From Flavobacteriales bacterium UBA7666 (GTDB lineage: Bacteria > Bacteroidota > Bacteroidia > Flavobacteriales_D > Crocinitomicaceae), in contig DLHO01000012.1 of NCBI GenBank assembly GCA_002483265.1, positions 29,704-93,703 on the forward strand: DNA of 64,000 nt, read 5' to 3'. The position numbers and the translations under genes are program-made. Within the stretch, counting starts at the first letter, position 1, and the number at the start of each line of letters is the position of its first letter. The notes under the pieces are model-generated. The model was not told the origin of the DNA and did no database searches. It saw nothing but the letters and a program-made list of their open reading frames with translations. Shown here piece by piece: positions 50,805-59,935 of this stretch.

Positions 50805-51818
50805 TTAGTTGAATTTCAATTTTAGTTTTAAACAATATCCTTTATTTGTCGTTGCATACAAAGTCTTTCCATCCAGAAGCAACGCACAAAAATTCCCTTT
50901 CATCAGAAAGTTCCAGGTCTTTCCGTCATCTGAGGAATAATCGATTCCGTTTGTTCCACAAGCAAAGAGGATTTTTTTGTTCCCTGTAACACAGGAGCGA
51001 TAACCGTTAGCAGGTTTGATAGAACTCTCCCAGGTAATTCCTCCATTTGACGAAAACCAAGAGTTTTGAGTGTTTTTATCTGGTTGTTTATAATCACCCC
51101 CTACAACTACAGCTTTTTTCTCCGTGATGTAGAAAAGTGAATATGGTCCTGTGCCTTGTTCCAGTTTATTGACAAAGCCAGTGGAAGCATGGTAGTCAGG
51201 ATTTCGAAGATCAATAATATGATAACGAGCTGAATTAGGGCCACCCGAAACAAAACTATATCCTCTTGGGCTTGGAAATTGAGCACATGTCCCGCTTGCA
51301 GCGAAACAACCTTCATTTTCTTTACTAAAAACTGTTCTGGTAAATGGAACAAATGTGTTTGTTTCAGGGTCAAACTTGTGAATAAAAAATGCCCCGCCAT
51401 TCACTGTTGGATCCCCCAAAATAATTAGAAGGTTCTTATTGCTTACAATGTCATCAAGGAAAACACCCTTCTCTTTAAAAAGTGTTTTGACTGTTTGGGA
51501 TACGATATTTATTTCATAAACGATACCGCTGTCTCCTGAAACAATACTGTAAATATTGCCATTTTGAATTGTAAGGTCTCTAAATTCACCACAGCTAACT
51601 GGTGGAACCAAAACACTTATTTGCTTCTTTTTTTCGTTGAAGAGAATGACACCACTTTTAGATGTGCCAAAGACTAATTCATCTTTCGAATAACGAACAA
51701 CGATTCTTGAGTAGGAAGTGTCTGGCGCAAATCGCAGCGTATCAATTGATTCGATTGTTTGACCAAAACTATTACTATAAATTAGAATTGCTCCTAAAAA
51801 GGGAATTAAATTTCTCAC
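50805..51818 (-). CDS. Secreted beta-propeller-like protein (YCF48/BNR type)
   Basis: A 337-residue protein starting with GTG at 51818 (MRNLIPFLGAILIYSNSFGQ, signal peptide). The body has blade-like repeats (VVGGDYKQPDKNTQNSWFSS, NGGITWESS, SDDGKTWNFLMKG), typical of YCF48-like or BNR propellers. It ends in CLKLKLKFN with no T9SS tail. Its 5' end overlaps the stop of the acyltransferase gene by 44 bases, out of frame, so it belongs to the rarA-acyltransferase transcript. Function is unknown. Confidence 0.75.
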   Translation of the reverse strand: MRNLIPFLGAILIYSNSFGQTIESIDTLRFAPDTSYSRIVVRYSKDELVFGTSKSGVILFNEKKKQISVLVPPVSCGEFRDLTIQNGNIYSIVSGDSGIVYEINIVSQTVKTLFKEKGVFLDDIVSNKNLLIILGDPTVNGGAFFIHKFDPETNTFVPFTRTVFSKENEGCFAASGTCAQFPSPRGYSFVSGGPNSARYHIIDLRNPDYHASTGFVNKLEQGTGPYSLFYITEKKAVVVGGDYKQPDKNTQNSWFSSNGGITWESSIKPANGYRSCVTGNKKILFACGTNGIDYSSDDGKTWNFLMKGNFCALLLDGKTLYATTNKGYCLKLKLKFN

Positions 51819-52713
51819 GTTGTTCTTCTTTTAGTTTCGGAATATTGTCCGGAACGGTTCTTTTCCATCGTTTGTGCGACCATAACCAGGGGCCGGGTTC
51901 AGCTAGAATTCGCTTTTCAAGCAAGTGGGCGTGAGTCTCCGTAATTTGTCCCCAAGGCAATGTTTTCGGTTCGTCTGTCAGGAGTTTTAATTCCACTTCA
52001 TAATAACCACGTTTGATCTTTTTGGGTAAATAAAAAACGACTGCCTGATCATAGGTGTTTGCCAATTGCTCAGCTCCGAAAATAATCCCGGTTGTTTGAT
52101 GCAGAAAAGTCATCCAGTAACATTTTGCAGAGTCTGCCGGACTTTGATCGCTTAAAACCAATGTTGCTGTTGGAATTCCCTTATCAAGGTACGCATTAAA
52201 TGTTTCCTTGACAATTTTGGCGTGAATGACTTTCATCCCGAACCGCGAACGAAGCGTATTTATTTTTTTATCCCAATATCCGCTAGTCAAGGGCATTCCA
52301 ATTCCAATGGCTTTATGGGGAAAGAACAGGTCTTGCCCGGTAATCATCCATTCCCAGTTCATGTAATGTGCTGAAACCAATAAAACACTTTTGTTTTGCT
52401 CGTACAATAGCTCCATTAATTCCGGATTTTTGATTACGAAGCGTTTTCGAAGTTCTTTTTCTGAAATACCAAGGTTTTTGACTCCTTCCAGAAGCATGTC
52501 GGCAAAATAGCGGTAAAAAGAACGTTTGATTTTTTGGTGTTCTTTCTTCGTTAAATTCGGAAAGGAACGAGCGATGTTTCCTTCAATGACCTTTTTGCGA
52601 TAAGGAAAAACAGTAATCAACAAGAAGAAAAACAGATCGGAAAAACGATAAGTGATCCAAAGTGGAAGCTTTGAAAGAGGAAGTACGAACAAATAGTAAG
52701 CAACTTTACTCAT
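51775..52713 (-). CDS. LpxL/HtrB-type lysophospholipid acyltransferase
   Basis: A 312-residue inner-membrane acyltransferase. An N-terminal hydrophobic anchor (YLFVLPLSKLPLWITYRF) is followed by the H-x4-E/D active site SAHYMNWEWM and the second motif region (IGIGMPLTSGYWDKKINTLR, VLSDQSPADSAKC). The C-terminal part WGQITETHAHLLEKRI...WSHKRWKRT is typical of lipid A late acyltransferases in Bacteroidota. It adds acyl chains to lipid A, or a related lipid; the exact acceptor is inferred. It overlaps rarA by 4 bases. Confidence 0.87.
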   Translation of the reverse strand: MSKVAYYLFVLPLSKLPLWITYRFSDLFFFLLITVFPYRKKVIEGNIARSFPNLTKKEHQKIKRSFYRYFADMLLEGVKNLGISEKELRKRFVIKNPELMELLYEQNKSVLLVSAHYMNWEWMITGQDLFFPHKAIGIGMPLTSGYWDKKINTLRSRFGMKVIHAKIVKETFNAYLDKGIPTATLVLSDQSPADSAKCYWMTFLHQTTGIIFGAEQLANTYDQAVVFYLPKKIKRGYYEVELKLLTDEPKTLPWGQITETHAHLLEKRILAEPGPWLWSHKRWKRTVPDNIPKLKEEQREKFNSLFRSNSNL

Positions 52714-53984
52714 TTCTTGAATTTATTGGGCCAAAGCGTTTGTAATTGTTTTTTGATTTCTTGTTCGCGTGCACTACTTCCGGCATGGAAGAATGTGCGA
52801 TCCTTTAAAGAATCAGGCAAATATTGCTGCGAAACAAAGTTTCCGGGGAAATCATGTGCGTACTGATATTCGGCTCCGTAACCCAAATCCTTCATCAATT
52901 TTGTTGGTGCATTTCTCAAATGAAGGGGAACAGGTGTGTTCGGATCTTGTTTCACCGTTGCAATGGCTTCATCAATAGCCAAATATGCTGCATTTCCTTT
53001 CGGAGAAGTGGCTAAGTATATTGCGCATTGCGACAGGATAATCCGTGCTTCCGGCCAACCAATCACTTGAATAGCCTGAAAGGTATTATTTGCCATGATC
53101 AGAGCGGTAGGATTGGCTAAACCAACATCTTCTGCAGCTGAAATGAGTAATCTACGTGCAATGAATTTCGGATCTTCACCACCTTCAATCATTCGTGCAA
53201 GCCAGTAAACGGCTGCGTCCGGATCGCTTCCACGAATGGATTTAATGAAAGCAGAAATGATATCGTAATGCTGTTCGCCGTCTTTATCGTATCGAACGCG
53301 CTGTTGAGCCAATTGGTTGACCAACTCGTCTGTAACGATAGCTTTTTCGTTAGGAGCGAAGGTATTTACCACCATCTCCAGTAAATTCAACATTTTCCGA
53401 GCATCACCTCCGGCAACTGCGATTAACGATTTGTATTCACGTAATTCGATCTTTCGTTTGGAAAGAAGGACATCCTGTTTTATTGCACGATTGATCAATT
53501 CCAATAAATCTTCCAGTGAATGGCTTTCTAATGTATAAACCTGACAACGAGAAAGCAAAGCCGAAATAACTTCAAACGATGGATTTTCTGTCGTAGCCCC
53601 AATCAAGGTAATGGTTCCTTTTTCAACAGCTCCCAGTAAAGAATCTTGCTGTGATTTGGAAAAACGGTGAATCTCATCTATGAACAAAACGGCTCCGCCA
53701 GATTGAAACATTCCCTGACTTTCTGCCTTTTGAATAATTTCCCGTACGTCTTTAACACCGGAAGAAATGGCTGAAAGAGTATAGAAAGGTCGGTTTAATT
53801 GCTTTGCAAGTAAGTTGGCCAAAGTGGTTTTTCCCACTCCGGGAGGTCCCCAAAAGATAATAGAAGGAAGAATTTTAGCTTGAATGGCTTTCTGTAATGC
53901 TCCGTTTTTCTCCAGCAAATGCCTTTGTCCGATGTATTCAGACAAATCATTGGGGCGCATACGTTCTGCCAAAGGAGCACTCAT
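52710..53984 (-). CDS. rarA: Replication-associated recombination protein A (AAA+ ATPase)
   Basis: A 424-residue clamp-loader-like ATPase: N-terminal PLAERMRPNDLSEYIGQRHL, Walker A GPPGVGKTTLANLLAKQL, Walker B VLFIDEIHRFSKSQQDSLLG, sensor 1 TLIGATTENPSF, and the C-terminal MgsA domain (DPDAAVYWLARMIEGGEDPKF...GLANPTALIMANNTFQA). RarA acts at stalled replication forks. Length is normal. It heads a three-gene transcript with the acyltransferase and the propeller protein. Confidence 0.96.
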   Translation of the reverse strand: MSAPLAERMRPNDLSEYIGQRHLLEKNGALQKAIQAKILPSIIFWGPPGVGKTTLANLLAKQLNRPFYTLSAISSGVKDVREIIQKAESQGMFQSGGAVLFIDEIHRFSKSQQDSLLGAVEKGTITLIGATTENPSFEVISALLSRCQVYTLESHSLEDLLELINRAIKQDVLLSKRKIELREYKSLIAVAGGDARKMLNLLEMVVNTFAPNEKAIVTDELVNQLAQQRVRYDKDGEQHYDIISAFIKSIRGSDPDAAVYWLARMIEGGEDPKFIARRLLISAAEDVGLANPTALIMANNTFQAIQVIGWPEARIILSQCAIYLATSPKGNAAYLAIDEAIATVKQDPNTPVPLHLRNAPTKLMKDLGYGAEYQYAHDFPGNFVSQQYLPDSLKDRTFFHAGSSAREQEIKKQLQTLWPNKFKK

Positions 53985-54105
53985 CTTATTTTTAGTGTTT
54001 TGAAGTATGAAAAATCAAAAGGACACTGAATGCTTGCGCTGAAGCTACAGCATAGGCGCAGCGGAGTCGAAGTGTCTTTTCACTTCAAAAATAAGATATT
54101 TCTCC

Positions 54106-54681
54106 TTAGTTGTCTGCCGGATTTACAGGATAATCAGCCATTAATTTATATTTACCACCCAATCGCGCCAGTAAATCACGCCAGAGATCGTCATCGAATG
54201 CATTGAAAACATCCAGGTCATCAGGAGCTTTCATCACGATCCAGCTTAGGTCATCGATTTCATTTTGCAATTGTCCGGAGCTCCAACCGGTATATCCGAT
54301 GAAGAAGCGGAGGTTTTCAGGAGTCATTTCATCCCGGGAAATCCTTTTTTTAATTTCTGGATAATCCCCACCCAGATAAAGGTCTTTTCCAATCTGAGTG
54401 CATCCGTCAATTTCTTTGTTTTGATGCATGTAGAACAGTTGACTGCGTTCAACGGGTCCTCCAAAACCCACCGGTATTTTTGCTTCAGGAAAATCACTTA
54501 CAACAGAATTGATCTCAATTTCGAGTGTATTGTTTAGAATTAAGCCGAAGCTTCCTTCTTCATTGTGCTCACAGAGTAGGATTACAACCCGGGAAAAGTC
54601 GCTATCCATCAGGAAAGGTTCTGAAAGAAGAAGATCACCTTTTATCGGATTTGGTTGTTTATTTATTTGTAAGGGAATCAA
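54106..54681 (-). CDS. YqgE/AlgH-family protein
   Basis: A 191-residue protein; the best start is a TTG at 54681 (MIPLQINKQPNPIKGDLLLS), because the next Met would cut into the conserved N-terminus. The family signature GDLLLSEPFLMDSDFSRVVILLCEHNEEGSFGLILNN is intact up to residue 51, as is IGYTGWSSGQLQNEI. YqgE/AlgH proteins are widespread and their role is unknown, although AlgH has been linked to alginate expression in Pseudomonas. It is a single gene. Confidence 0.93.
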   Translation of the reverse strand: MIPLQINKQPNPIKGDLLLSEPFLMDSDFSRVVILLCEHNEEGSFGLILNNTLEIEINSVVSDFPEAKIPVGFGGPVERSQLFYMHQNKEIDGCTQIGKDLYLGGDYPEIKKRISRDEMTPENLRFFIGYTGWSSGQLQNEIDDLSWIVMKAPDDLDVFNAFDDDLWRDLLARLGGKYKLMADYPVNPADN

Positions 54682-54754
54682 TGTAGTTTGTTTTTCCGGT
54701 AAAATACAAACATTTTTTTAGTTGAAAAAAGAAATAGGTGACGACTTTGAATAA

Positions 54755-57265
54755 TTAGTTGAGAACAATAGGTGGTCTACGGATATTGATGTTTGCATTT
54801 TGCAAAATGGATGCATTTCCTCTAATTCCAATCGTGAAACTTTTGTTCGTTCCAATAGGTGTCCAGTTGAAAACAACGTTCCAGCAATGAATATTTCGAT
54901 ACAGGTTGATATTGAAGTTACTAATTGCTCTTTGCTCAATATCGTACATCATGCGGGCTCCTACTTTCCAATTTGGAGTCAGGTTCACATCTCCGCCAAG
55001 AGTGACTGTATTTGTGGGTAAATAGCGTTTGTTTCTGTAACTGGCAGTGTCTGAATTTAAATTGAGCGAGAAGATATGGTCAACAGACAATTTCCACGGA
55101 ATTTCAAAATAAACCATTTGGTTCGGATTCACGATCCATTGCTGGTATTGTGGGTTCCAGACATTCGACATTTCGTTTGAGATCTTTTGCAGACGATCGC
55201 GGCTCTTTTTGGTCGTTAAGATCAATGTGGTGGCAAATGAAGCAGATTTTATTCGTCCGATTCCTTGTTTCGTTTTTAAGGCATAATCCTTCTTAATCAT
55301 CCCGGTAGTATCGTTCCAACCATACCAACTATGATTGGCAGTGATTGTTAGGTTGATGAATTCATTCGGGTTAATGACCATGCGCATATTCAAATCTCCC
55401 CAATTCATGGAATCCTTGAAGATATCGTAATCTGTATTCAGAAAGAAGTTGTCAATCAAACGAATTTTCTTAAATCCGGTAATGGTATCTTTTTCACTTT
55501 TTTGTTTGAGTTCAAAGGTGTTGTTTAAACCAAAGATGATTCTTCCTGAAGACTGGGTCAGGTACTCCGAATAAAGACTTCGTTCAAATTTGCTGTACTT
55601 GATTTCGTTATTGAAAGTATCTGTGTAAGTGGCTATTCCCTGTTGAATGGCAGGTGCGTAATTGAATGATACAGTGGGTGTCATCACATGACGAAGCAAG
55701 GTTTTGCGTTTTCCAACAAAACGATAATACGAGTATAAATTACTGGTCAATGAAATACTTGAGTTGAAAGAGTGGCTAAATCCACCTTTTCCAACGGTAT
55801 CAATCAATACGGCATTGCTGCTGTCAACTACTGATTTTACGATTGTTTGGAAGTTGTAGATCTGCTTGTAAGTTGCTGAAGGTGTAATTCGAACAGTATT
55901 CTTTAACATGCTGAAGGTAGCCTGAACATTGAAGTTTTGGGTAATTCCATTTCTGAAATTCTGTCCAATGCTATCGAAATGCCCATTTTTCAAATAACTA
56001 TCCCTAAAGGAAGAGCGATTCTGGATTTCATTTGCATAACTGATCCCCACCAACTTATTTACTTTTTTGAAAGGAAAAATCCGGTTAGTAGTCTGGAAGT
56101 TGAAAATAGGAGAGGTTAGGTCAATGATCCGCGTTTGAGAATTTTGTCTCAAGCTCAGTTTTAAATCTGCTGAGATTGGCAAGGAACCAAAGCGTTTGCC
56201 TAAACGAATGTCCGAGTTCAAAGTGTTATTGAAGTACTGCGGATTATTTTGCGTGTTTAATGTTTGCTTATTGGTAGAGTTGGAGTTATAATTGACATTT
56301 GCTGTGAAAGACCAATTGGGATTCAATTTCGGATCCTGGTTGTGTGTCCAGCGAATAGTTGTGGTACTGAAAACCGTAGAATCCGGATAACCATATCTGA
56401 AGCGATTATATCCGATGTCAAAGTTTCCGTTGTATTTGTATCTGGTTGAGTATTCCGAGTAATTTCTGAAACCAAAACTTCCGCGGGTATATCCTGTAGC
56501 ATAAACAATCGTTTGGAAACGCTCTGAAATGGGAATGTAATAACCTAAATCCAAAAATCCCATTCCATAAGCTGAAACAATAGAGTATTGCGGCATAATA
56601 AATCCGCTTTGTCTGTCTTTCTTCTTTTTCAATGGAATCATTGCAAATGGAAGTCCAAGTGGAGTAGGAACTCCCATGACCCATAAGTTGATTGGTCCGG
56701 AAACAATGCGTTTGTCAGGGATCATTACTGCTTTTGAAAGGGCAAAATGATAATGAGGTTCTTCCAGATTACAGGTAGTGAATTTTCCGTGAACAAAATG
56801 AACATCCTCATTTGGCTGTCGTTTTGCTTTCTCCATTGTTAAGTAATAATCATCCTGCTTAATTGCAGCTTCTTGGATGAATCCTTTCTTCGTTTCAAAA
56901 TTATAGCGGATAGATGCGGCTCTAAGTGTATCTCCATTATCTATAAACAGTGGTTTTCCAACTTTTCTACCAAGTGAATCGACAACGAAGGTTGCCAGTA
57001 CTTCATTCTTGTTGAGATCAATCAACAAGTATTCCGCTGACATATCAACACCTTCATAATTCAACTTCGCTTCGCCGTATAAATGAACTTGTTTCTTTTT
57101 TAAGTCGGAATAAATGGAATCTCTCGCAGAATAAGTGATAATGGACTTGAAATCGGTATCGTTGATATAGATCTTACGTACTTTGGTGCTGTCTTCTGGT
57201 CCTTGTCCAAATGCAAAAGTGGAGGAAATACAAATCAGCAAACAGAATACAATTCTGATTGCCAT
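54755..57265 (-). CDS. lptD: LPS-assembly outer-membrane protein LptD
   Basis: An 836-residue protein. The start is the ATG at 57263-57265 (signal peptide MAIRIVFCLLICISSTFAFG); a longer frame to 57301 begins with TTG. The N-terminal part (about 45-190) is the OstA/beta-jellyroll region (DSIYSDLKKKQVHLYGEAKL, YEGVDMSAEYLLIDL). The barrel follows, with LWVMGVPTPLGLPFAMIP and many aromatic strands, ending in WNVVFNWTPIGTNKSFTIGI. Bacteroidota LptD delivers lipopolysaccharide to the outer leaflet. It lies divergent from the amidase-MCE operon, a common arrangement in this phylum. Confidence 0.88.
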   Translation of the reverse strand: MAIRIVFCLLICISSTFAFGQGPEDSTKVRKIYINDTDFKSIITYSARDSIYSDLKKKQVHLYGEAKLNYEGVDMSAEYLLIDLNKNEVLATFVVDSLGRKVGKPLFIDNGDTLRAASIRYNFETKKGFIQEAAIKQDDYYLTMEKAKRQPNEDVHFVHGKFTTCNLEEPHYHFALSKAVMIPDKRIVSGPINLWVMGVPTPLGLPFAMIPLKKKKDRQSGFIMPQYSIVSAYGMGFLDLGYYIPISERFQTIVYATGYTRGSFGFRNYSEYSTRYKYNGNFDIGYNRFRYGYPDSTVFSTTTIRWTHNQDPKLNPNWSFTANVNYNSNSTNKQTLNTQNNPQYFNNTLNSDIRLGKRFGSLPISADLKLSLRQNSQTRIIDLTSPIFNFQTTNRIFPFKKVNKLVGISYANEIQNRSSFRDSYLKNGHFDSIGQNFRNGITQNFNVQATFSMLKNTVRITPSATYKQIYNFQTIVKSVVDSSNAVLIDTVGKGGFSHSFNSSISLTSNLYSYYRFVGKRKTLLRHVMTPTVSFNYAPAIQQGIATYTDTFNNEIKYSKFERSLYSEYLTQSSGRIIFGLNNTFELKQKSEKDTITGFKKIRLIDNFFLNTDYDIFKDSMNWGDLNMRMVINPNEFINLTITANHSWYGWNDTTGMIKKDYALKTKQGIGRIKSASFATTLILTTKKSRDRLQKISNEMSNVWNPQYQQWIVNPNQMVYFEIPWKLSVDHIFSLNLNSDTASYRNKRYLPTNTVTLGGDVNLTPNWKVGARMMYDIEQRAISNFNINLYRNIHCWNVVFNWTPIGTNKSFTIGIRGNASILQNANINIRRPPIVLN

Positions 57266-57746
57266 AGAAAAAACAAGGAAAGAGTCTTTTTTTGTTTTCA
57301 ATACTTGTATTAACGGTTACAACGCTTGGGCTAAGAGCTTCAACGAAGGCACAAAGCTACGAAAATCCGATGGTTTTGATTTCTATCGAAACACCTTATT
57401 GCGCAACTTGTTGTATTTAAAAGATTTGTTTAAGTATTCTGCCTTTGCAGAATCAAACCTCTCTGCGTACTCTTTTTTCTTTGCGGTTAAATAAAGAGGA
57501 TAATTTTTACCGCTAAGAATGAAAGAGCACAAAGTCTTTATAGTTCTTGTATTTTGAAAAGATCATGGATGATTTTCATGATTGATTTCAGTTTAAAAGT
57601 GCTTGTTTACAAAAGCCACGCCAGAAATGACGTTTTTTGAATTTCGATTGCTTTTTCAACATTCTATTATAGATAAGTTTCTAAAATGGTCTAAAGATTG
57701 CTTGGATAGTAGCAGTACTTTTATTAAGGAATCGATATATCACAAT
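57266..57746. other. Intergenic region between lptD and the amidase gene
   Basis: About 480 bases. It holds TAGCTTTG on the minus strand (plus-strand CAAAGCTA, 57352-57359), a possible lptD -7 box, and the inverted repeat at 57461-57534. A reading frame upstream of the amidase ATG (from 57603) uses a TTG and has no recognisable protein features. Confidence 0.45.
57461..57534. repeat. Imperfect inverted repeat, CTTTGCGGTTAAA type
   Basis: CTCTGCGTACTC...CTTTGCGGTTAAA (57461-57491) is an imperfect inverted copy of TTTTTACCGCTAAGAAT...GCACAAAG (57504-57534). It has no coding capacity and resembles dispersed intergenic repeats known from Bacteroidota genomes. Confidence 0.55.
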
Positions 57747-58883
57747 ATGAACCGATTAGAAAATAGTTTTAAATGGCTGAGATGGGGCGTAATTGTAATC
57801 CCGTTTATGATGCTTTTTGGCTTTCAGGGCAAGAAACAGGTAATTCACAGCAAAGAACCGGGTACAATCAAGACCATCGTTATTGATGCTGGCCATGGAG
57901 GAAAAGATCCTGGTTGTCATGGTTCATCTGCGCACGAGAAAAACGTTTGTTTAGCAATGGCTTTGGAATTAGGCCGGAAGATCAAAGAAGGTTATCCGGA
58001 AATTAAAGTCGTTTTCACACGGGATAAAGATGTTTTTGTAGAATTGGATGACCGAGCAAAAATTGCAAATAAAGCAAATGCCGATTTGTTCATCTGTATT
58101 CATGCAAATTCTGCTTCTGCCACAGCTTACGGAACCGAAACTTACGTACTCGGTTTACATAAGACTGATGCGCAAGCAAAGATTGCTGATCGGGAGAATA
58201 GTACGATCTATCTGGAAGCAGATAAAGGAGAAAAATACAAAGATTTCGATTTGTCTCCGGATGCAATTATCGCACGTCAATTGCAGTTATCTGTCTTTTT
58301 AGATCAATCGATCATCTTTGCGGATAAATTGCAGCATGAGTTTAAATCCATCGGACGATTTAACCGCGGGGTGAAACAAGCCGGATTTTTAGTTCTTTAC
58401 AAAACCACCATGCCAAGTGTATTGATCGAAACCGGATTTTTAACCAACCGGGAAGAAGAGAAGTTTTTGGCGGACACTGCCGGACAGAAAAAAATGGCGG
58501 GAGCTATGTTTATTGCATTCGAAAAATACAAAGCAGAGTTAGAAGGTGTCGATTACAAAACAAGAGGGCCGCAAGAAATTAAGGACAACCCAACTGTTGA
58601 AAAAAAGGACTTGAAAGATAAGGTTGTTTTTCGGGTGCAAATCGAAACTTCAGAAACGAAAATCGCTACTGGTTCCAGTAGATTTAAAAAGCATGAAGTG
58701 TTTGAATATCAGCAGGATAAATTGTATAAATATACCATTGGAGAATTTATTGGTGATTTCAATGCTGCAAATACGTATAAGAACGAGCTAAGGCAAAAGG
58801 AATTTCCGAATGCTTTTGTGGTCGCTTTTCAAAATGGAGAGCGTATTAGTTTGGAAAAAGCTATTAAATTAGCAGAAAAATAA
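57747..58883 (+). CDS. N-acetylmuramoyl-L-alanine amidase (Amidase_3) with SPOR-like tail
   Basis: A 378-residue protein from the ATG at 57747 (MNRLENSFKWLRWGVIVIPF), which gives a signal/anchor helix. The amidase_3 domain (about 45-265) has IVIDAGHGGKDPGCHG, EKNVCLAMALELGRKI, FICIHANSASATAYG and the Glu in SVLIETGFLTNREEE, so the zinc ligands and catalytic Glu are present. The C-terminal 80 residues (VVFRVQIETSETKI...YKYTIGEFIGDF...NAFVVAFQNGERI) look like a SPOR domain that binds denuded glycan at the septum. It cleaves peptide from peptidoglycan, probably in cell separation. It heads a five-gene operon. Confidence 0.92.
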   Translation: MNRLENSFKWLRWGVIVIPFMMLFGFQGKKQVIHSKEPGTIKTIVIDAGHGGKDPGCHGSSAHEKNVCLAMALELGRKIKEGYPEIKVVFTRDKDVFVELDDRAKIANKANADLFICIHANSASATAYGTETYVLGLHKTDAQAKIADRENSTIYLEADKGEKYKDFDLSPDAIIARQLQLSVFLDQSIIFADKLQHEFKSIGRFNRGVKQAGFLVLYKTTMPSVLIETGFLTNREEEKFLADTAGQKKMAGAMFIAFEKYKAELEGVDYKTRGPQEIKDNPTVEKKDLKDKVVFRVQIETSETKIATGSSRFKKHEVFEYQQDKLYKYTIGEFIGDFNAANTYKNELRQKEFPNAFVVAFQNGERISLEKAIKLAEK

Positions 58884-58888
58884 AAGTT

Positions 58889-59926
58889 TTGAAGATCAAA
58901 AAAGAAATTAAAGCAGGTCTGATTGCCATTGCTGCAATAGGGTTGCTTGTTACCGGTATTAATTTTTTGAAAGGCTATTCTTTTTTTGGAGGAGACGCAA
59001 AATATACCGCTTATTTCCCGAATGCCGGAGGAATAACTGCATCTACTTCAGTTTATGTTAATGGAGTTATTGTAGGAAAGGTCATTTCAGTTGATTATAA
59101 TCCGGCTGGAGATTCTACCTCAAAGGTGCGTATGGTATTTACCATTCAGGATGATGATCTGAAAATTCCAAAATCGTCTGTCGTTGAAACAGGTTCTGTT
59201 GACCTTTTAAATAAAGGTTTATTGGTATTTATGGGAGATGATCTTTCGAAAGGATTTTATAAAGAGGGAGATGCTATTCAGGGAAGAGTGCAACTAGACA
59301 TGTTCGGTCAGTTAAAATCCTATGCAAATCCGGTACTTCAAAAAGTTTCTGCATTGGTTGTAAATGTAGATAAGACCATTACTTCATTGAAAGGTTTCTG
59401 GGATACAACGGCTACTTCTGAGATCAGAGAATCATTGGAAGAATTGAAATATACATTTAAAAAGTTTGGAAATATTGCCAATGATGTGGAAGGTTTAGTA
59501 GCTACTGAAAAAGTGAAATTGAGCCGAATCATGAACAATGTGGAGTCTATTACAGCTAATCTAAAAGCTTCGAACGAGAAGGTTACTAAATTGTTGGGGA
59601 ACTTTGAAAAGATTTCAGAAGACTTGGTTTCTGCTGATTTCAAAAAGGTCATCACGAATGCCAATTCTACGATTGAAAAACTAAATGCAACATTCACCTC
59701 TATAGAAGCCGGAAACGGAACATTGGGTAAATTGTTGAAAGATGAGAAATTGTACAATGAATTGGTACAAACCAATAAAAGCCTTCAAAACCTGGTTCAG
59801 GATTTAGAGAAACATCCGGAAAGATACATCCACTTCTCTGTATTTGGAGCAAAAACTAAAGGAGTTCCGATTACTACAGGTGATGAGAAAAAATTACGTA
59901 ACTTGTTAGATTCAATCCCTGATTAA
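58889..59926 (+). CDS. MCE/MlaD-family lipid-transport substrate-binding protein
   Basis: A 345-residue protein starting with TTG at 58889, five bases after the amidase stop. An N-terminal anchor (GLIAIAAIGLLVTGINFL) is followed by the MCE domain (about 38-115: YTAYFPNAGGITASTSVYVN, GVIVGKVISVDYNP, VETGSVDLLNKGLLVFMGDD). The remaining 220 residues are helical, as in MlaD-type proteins that form a tube across the periplasm. The role is phospholipid or other lipid transport between membranes. No matching MlaE permease or MlaF ATPase lies in the window. Confidence 0.9.
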   Translation: MKIKKEIKAGLIAIAAIGLLVTGINFLKGYSFFGGDAKYTAYFPNAGGITASTSVYVNGVIVGKVISVDYNPAGDSTSKVRMVFTIQDDDLKIPKSSVVETGSVDLLNKGLLVFMGDDLSKGFYKEGDAIQGRVQLDMFGQLKSYANPVLQKVSALVVNVDKTITSLKGFWDTTATSEIRESLEELKYTFKKFGNIANDVEGLVATEKVKLSRIMNNVESITANLKASNEKVTKLLGNFEKISEDLVSADFKKVITNANSTIEKLNATFTSIEAGNGTLGKLLKDEKLYNELVQTNKSLQNLVQDLEKHPERYIHFSVFGAKTKGVPITTGDEKKLRNLLDSIPD

Positions 59927-59935
59927 AAACAATTT

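Noticed and set aside
57603..57746. N-terminal extension of the amidase
   Set aside because: It starts with TTG and would place the signal helix about 50 residues inside the protein; the ATG at 57747 gives a normal N-terminus.
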